From positions 65,001 to 72,790 of the forward strand of contig JACKNE010000017.1 of the NCBI GenBank assembly GCA_024235035.1: DNA of 7,790 bases, written 5' to 3'. The translations under genes were made by a program, and so were the position numbers. The stretch comes from Gammaproteobacteria bacterium. Its GTDB lineage: Bacteria; Pseudomonadota; Gammaproteobacteria; Competibacterales; Competibacteraceae. Of the stretch, positions 6,062 through 7,790 are shown one piece after another. Each line of letters starts with the position of its first letter. Position 1 is the stretch's first letter. The notes beneath the pieces are model-generated. The model was not told where the DNA came from. It ran no database searches and worked only from the letters and a program-made list of their open reading frames with translations.

Positions 6062-7348
6062 CTATTGCTGCGGCAAATGATCGCGGCTAGCAACCATCAC
6101 GAACGCCTGTCCAGGCCGCAGATCGTAGGAAAATGGCCGAGGAATATATTCCAGCGTGTACTCAGGCGACACATCTTGCAGTGGAGCACCGGCCTGAATG
6201 TAAGCGCCAATATTGTCGGAGTAGAAATACTGGTGGTTCCACGGATCTTTATTCAGGATGATCAGCGCCTCTTCCTGAGAGCGCGCCGAGGCCTTCCACA
6301 TCAACAGGATGTTTGGGTTCTGATAAGGCAAGATGGTAGTAGGGCACTCTTCCTGGAAGATCAAATACTGCTGCTTGATCGCATTGACCTTTGCAATGAA
6401 CTCACACAAATCGATATTGGGTTGTTCCCAATCCCCCGGACGGGTTTCGACAACATGCAAGCGCCGGCGAAACCCGTACTCAAAGCCGATGGGAATCATC
6501 ACACCGGCAGAGAACAAGGCGGAAAACAGATAACGCTGTTTCATCGCCGCCACATTACCGTTCACTTCCTGGAACAATCGGTCAGTATCGTGGCTTTCAG
6601 GAAAACTGATGGATGGGGCGATTTCACGCACCAGTTGATACTGCTCTAATAGCCAAGCCCCATGAAAATCCCACCACTTAGAACTGTTGAACACGAAATC
6701 GAAACCGGCTTGGGCCGTTTGCTTAGTCTGATCAGCGGTACAACCCAAGGTCTCTGCGGCGAATAATGTGTCAGGATACTTCTGCCGGATCTCACGAATC
6801 AGTCGGTTCCAGGTATGCCGGGGAATCTGGTAAGCCGCGTCGCAACGAAAACCCTTGAAACCCAATTGCATCAAATACTCAACGATCTTATAGCAGTAGC
6901 GATAGAGCCCTTCCTGGTCGGAAGTATGCTGGTGATTGAATAATGCCAAGTCACCCCAAACGACCTTGCGTCCATCCTCCATGCAGAAAGGATGGGCGAC
7001 GCTGCCATCTCCCTCGCGAACGAACCATTCTGGATGCTGGCGGGTCAACTCCGAATCAAAGGCGCAGTGGTTGATGACCAAATCCACCATCACTTTGAGG
7101 CCTAATCTGTCAGCCACAGCGAGCGCCTCTTTGAGTTGCTCTTCAATGGACAATTTGGAGTCTGAATCGGCCAACAGAGGATGTAGCTGGAAGTAATCGA
7201 CAATGGAATACAGACTCCCCGAATAGCCAGGCTTCTGCACCGGATTGACGAAAACCCAGTCGAACCCCATCTCAGCAGCGCGTTGGAGATGGGGTTCCCA
7301 CTGGCTGCAAGGGCCGGCTAACAAGGGAAAAAGGTTATAAACGATCAT
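6062..7348 (-). CDS. GH13 alpha-amylase-family protein
   Basis: This 428-residue protein has all four GH13 motifs: DLVINH (89-94), GFRCDAA with nucleophile Asp170, FAAETLG with acid/base Glu199, and FPESHDT with His253-Asp254. The N-terminus (YNLFPLLAGP, then NPVQKPGYSGSLYSIVDYF) is the first part of the (beta/alpha)8 barrel. A beta-sheet C-terminal domain follows from about residue 345 (ALIILNKDPWNHQYFY). No signal peptide is present from this start, so it should be cytoplasmic. The GlgE-type changes in motifs I and IV are absent, so hydrolysis or transfer on alpha-1,4-glucan is more likely than maltosyl-phosphate use; the exact reaction cannot be read. The ATG at 7348 has AGGGGA 6 bases upstream. 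An in-frame ATG at 7417 would add 23 residues but has no ribosome binding site. It is the first gene of the cluster, 94 bp before glgA. Confidence 0.93.
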   Translation of the reverse strand: MIVYNLFPLLAGPCSQWEPHLQRAAEMGFDWVFVNPVQKPGYSGSLYSIVDYFQLHPLLADSDSKLSIEEQLKEALAVADRLGLKVMVDLVINHCAFDSELTRQHPEWFVREGDGSVAHPFCMEDGRKVVWGDLALFNHQHTSDQEGLYRYCYKIVEYLMQLGFKGFRCDAAYQIPRHTWNRLIREIRQKYPDTLFAAETLGCTADQTKQTAQAGFDFVFNSSKWWDFHGAWLLEQYQLVREIAPSISFPESHDTDRLFQEVNGNVAAMKQRYLFSALFSAGVMIPIGFEYGFRRRLHVVETRPGDWEQPNIDLCEFIAKVNAIKQQYLIFQEECPTTILPYQNPNILLMWKASARSQEEALIILNKDPWNHQYFYSDNIGAYIQAGAPLQDVSPEYTLEYIPRPFSYDLRPGQAFVMVASRDHLPQQ

Positions 7349-7354
7349 GGCGAC

Positions 7355-7360
7355 TCCCCT
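7355..7360 (-). promoter_or_regulatory. Ribosome binding site that sets the start of the GH13 gene
   Basis: AGGGGA on the minus strand lies 6 bases before the ATG at 7348. The alternative ATG at 7417 is preceded by CAGTGATCC, with no Shine-Dalgarno match. The short start also makes the protein begin directly with the first strand of the barrel. Confidence 0.7.
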
Positions 7361-7437
7361 AAGTTCTTTGTTGTGATTCAGGTACGGCGGAAGGTTTAGG
7401 CATATAGCTGCCAGCATGGATCACTGAGATAGGAGAA

Positions 7438-7446
7438 ATCGTACCA
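7438..7446 (-). promoter_or_regulatory. Candidate extended -10 promoter for the glucan cluster
   Basis: On the minus strand TGG precedes TACGAT, giving an extended -10 element. The -35 region 17 bases upstream (TGCTGT) is poor. Transcription would begin near 7431, about 80 bases before the GH13 ATG at 7348. It is the best sigma-70-like site I can find upstream of the first gene, but support is weak. Confidence 0.25.
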
Positions 7447-7484
7447 TGAAACCGTCGGCGACAGCAGTGCTAACCGCAACGTAA
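7446..7484 (+). other. 12-codon plus-strand ORF with a Shine-Dalgarno sequence
   Basis: AGGAGA (7431-7436) lies 9 bases before an ATG that opens MKPSATAVLTAT and stops at TAA. It is divergent from the GH13 gene and overlaps its candidate promoter. It could be a leader peptide for something to the right or a chance match. There is no regulatory codon run, such as a repeated amino acid, to suggest attenuation. Confidence 0.15.
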
Positions 7485-7508
7485 CCGTTCGCACGCCCCA
7501 CTCAGATA

Positions 7509-7525
7509 CTCTTTAATACAAAGAG
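7509..7525. repeat. Short inverted repeat in the right intergenic region
   Basis: CTCTTT-AATAC-AAAGAG is a perfect 6-bp inverted repeat with a 5-bp centre. It is too AT-rich for a good intrinsic terminator and has no T tract after it. It may be an operator or chance symmetry. Confidence 0.2.
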
Positions 7526-7575
7526 GAAAGGCACCACTCTAGAACAGCCGCTTATCTGCCCTTTCTTACCATTTG

Positions 7576-7704
7576 ATGGGAGAGAGTAAACGCTTACTGA
7601 ATGATTACAAAGAACTTGCGTTTCTATCAGAGATACGCCATGTCCTAAGAAAATATCGCCACGATGGCAATTTTATAACTGTAGTCCGCAATGCGAATGA
7701 TTAG
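7576..7704 (+). pseudogene. Short unrecognised ORF (42 aa), possibly the front of a gene broken by TAG
   Basis: From ATG 7576 the frame reads 42 codons, starting MGESKRLLNDYKELAFLSEI and containing RHVLRKYRHDG, with a charged, helix-prone look. It stops at TAG 7702-7704. The same frame then resumes with GTG and stays open to the window edge (VNLSVFLLSATELQEIENP). Upstream it is open back to a TAG at 7540-7542. No Shine-Dalgarno sequence precedes the ATG. The low GC and the single internal stop suggest a decayed or acquired gene fragment, but a functional small ORF or a chance frame cannot be excluded. I do not recognise the family. Confidence 0.25.
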
Positions 7705-7790
7705 GTGAATCTTAGCGTTTTCTTACTAAGCGCCACTGAACTACAAGAGATTGAAAACCCTAAATCACTGGGCTGTCAAGCATCAGCTTG

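Larger units (their letters stand above)
7349..7790. other. Right-edge region without a convincing intact gene
   Basis: This 442-bp stretch holds the presumed leader and promoter of the glucan cluster on its left and AT-richer DNA on its right. By my count 7561-7790 is about 40% GC, against about 58% for a sample line of neighbouring coding sequence. It contains a 12-codon plus-strand ORF (7446-7484) with an AGGAGA site, a 6-bp inverted repeat at 7509-7525, and an interrupted plus-strand frame from 7543 to the edge. A short inverted repeat CAAGC-ATCA-GCTTG closes the window (7777-7790). No tRNA, insertion sequence end or attachment site is recognised. Confidence 0.5.

Noticed and set aside
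5968..6086. Open minus-strand frame across the gap between the GH13 gene and glgA (contains RFTLPWMKTFWKAMP)
   Set aside because: It runs out of frame into glgA, has no ribosome binding site and no recognisable homology. The glgA start itself is well supported, so chance openness is the simpler view.

Overview
The window looks like a chromosomal segment of a gammaproteobacterium. This rests on the general look of ArgC and the TlpA-like protein, the AGGAGG-type ribosome binding sites and a coding GC content in the mid-50s; it is an inference, not a taxonomic match. No rRNA, tRNA, CRISPR array, insertion sequence or integrase is visible. The content points to an organism that makes and remodels glycogen-type alpha-glucan.

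Layout from left to right: (1) the start and most of argC (arginine biosynthesis), minus strand, running off the left edge. (2) A 175-bp divergent intergenic region with a plausible argC promoter and a 14-bp palindrome. (3) A small membrane-anchored thioredoxin-fold protein of the TlpA/ResA type, plus strand, read from a GTG start. (4) A perfect 12-bp hairpin flanked by A and T tracts, which can terminate both tlpA and the convergent cluster to its right. (5) A four-gene minus-strand cluster in transcription order: GH13 alpha-amylase-family protein, GlgA glycogen synthase, a 486-residue GH57 protein, a 395-residue GH57 protein. Gaps are 94, 104 and 126 bp, with no strong internal terminator, so one operon ending at the hairpin is likely. 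(6) About 440 bp at the right edge with no convincing intact gene. Its last 230 bp fall to about 40% GC by my count and carry a plus-strand reading frame interrupted by one TAG.

How the genes may work together: GlgA extends alpha-1,4-glucan chains from a nucleotide sugar. GH13 and GH57 enzymes hydrolyse, transfer or branch such chains. The cluster therefore looks like a self-contained synthesis and remodelling module, although glgC, glgB and glgP are not in the window. GlgA is of the SSIII/SSIV-like (GlgA2) type, recognised by KVGGL instead of KTGGL and by resemblance to plant and cyanobacterial sequences recalled from memory. The two GH57 proteins are diverged tandem paralogues; the shorter one departs from the family consensus in two conserved motifs and may have a different or regulatory role.

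I see no clearly novel system. The best candidates for follow-up are the divergent GH57 pair, the GlgA2-type synthase in this context, an out-of-frame protein-like tail between the two GH57 genes, and the broken low-GC reading frame at the right edge.
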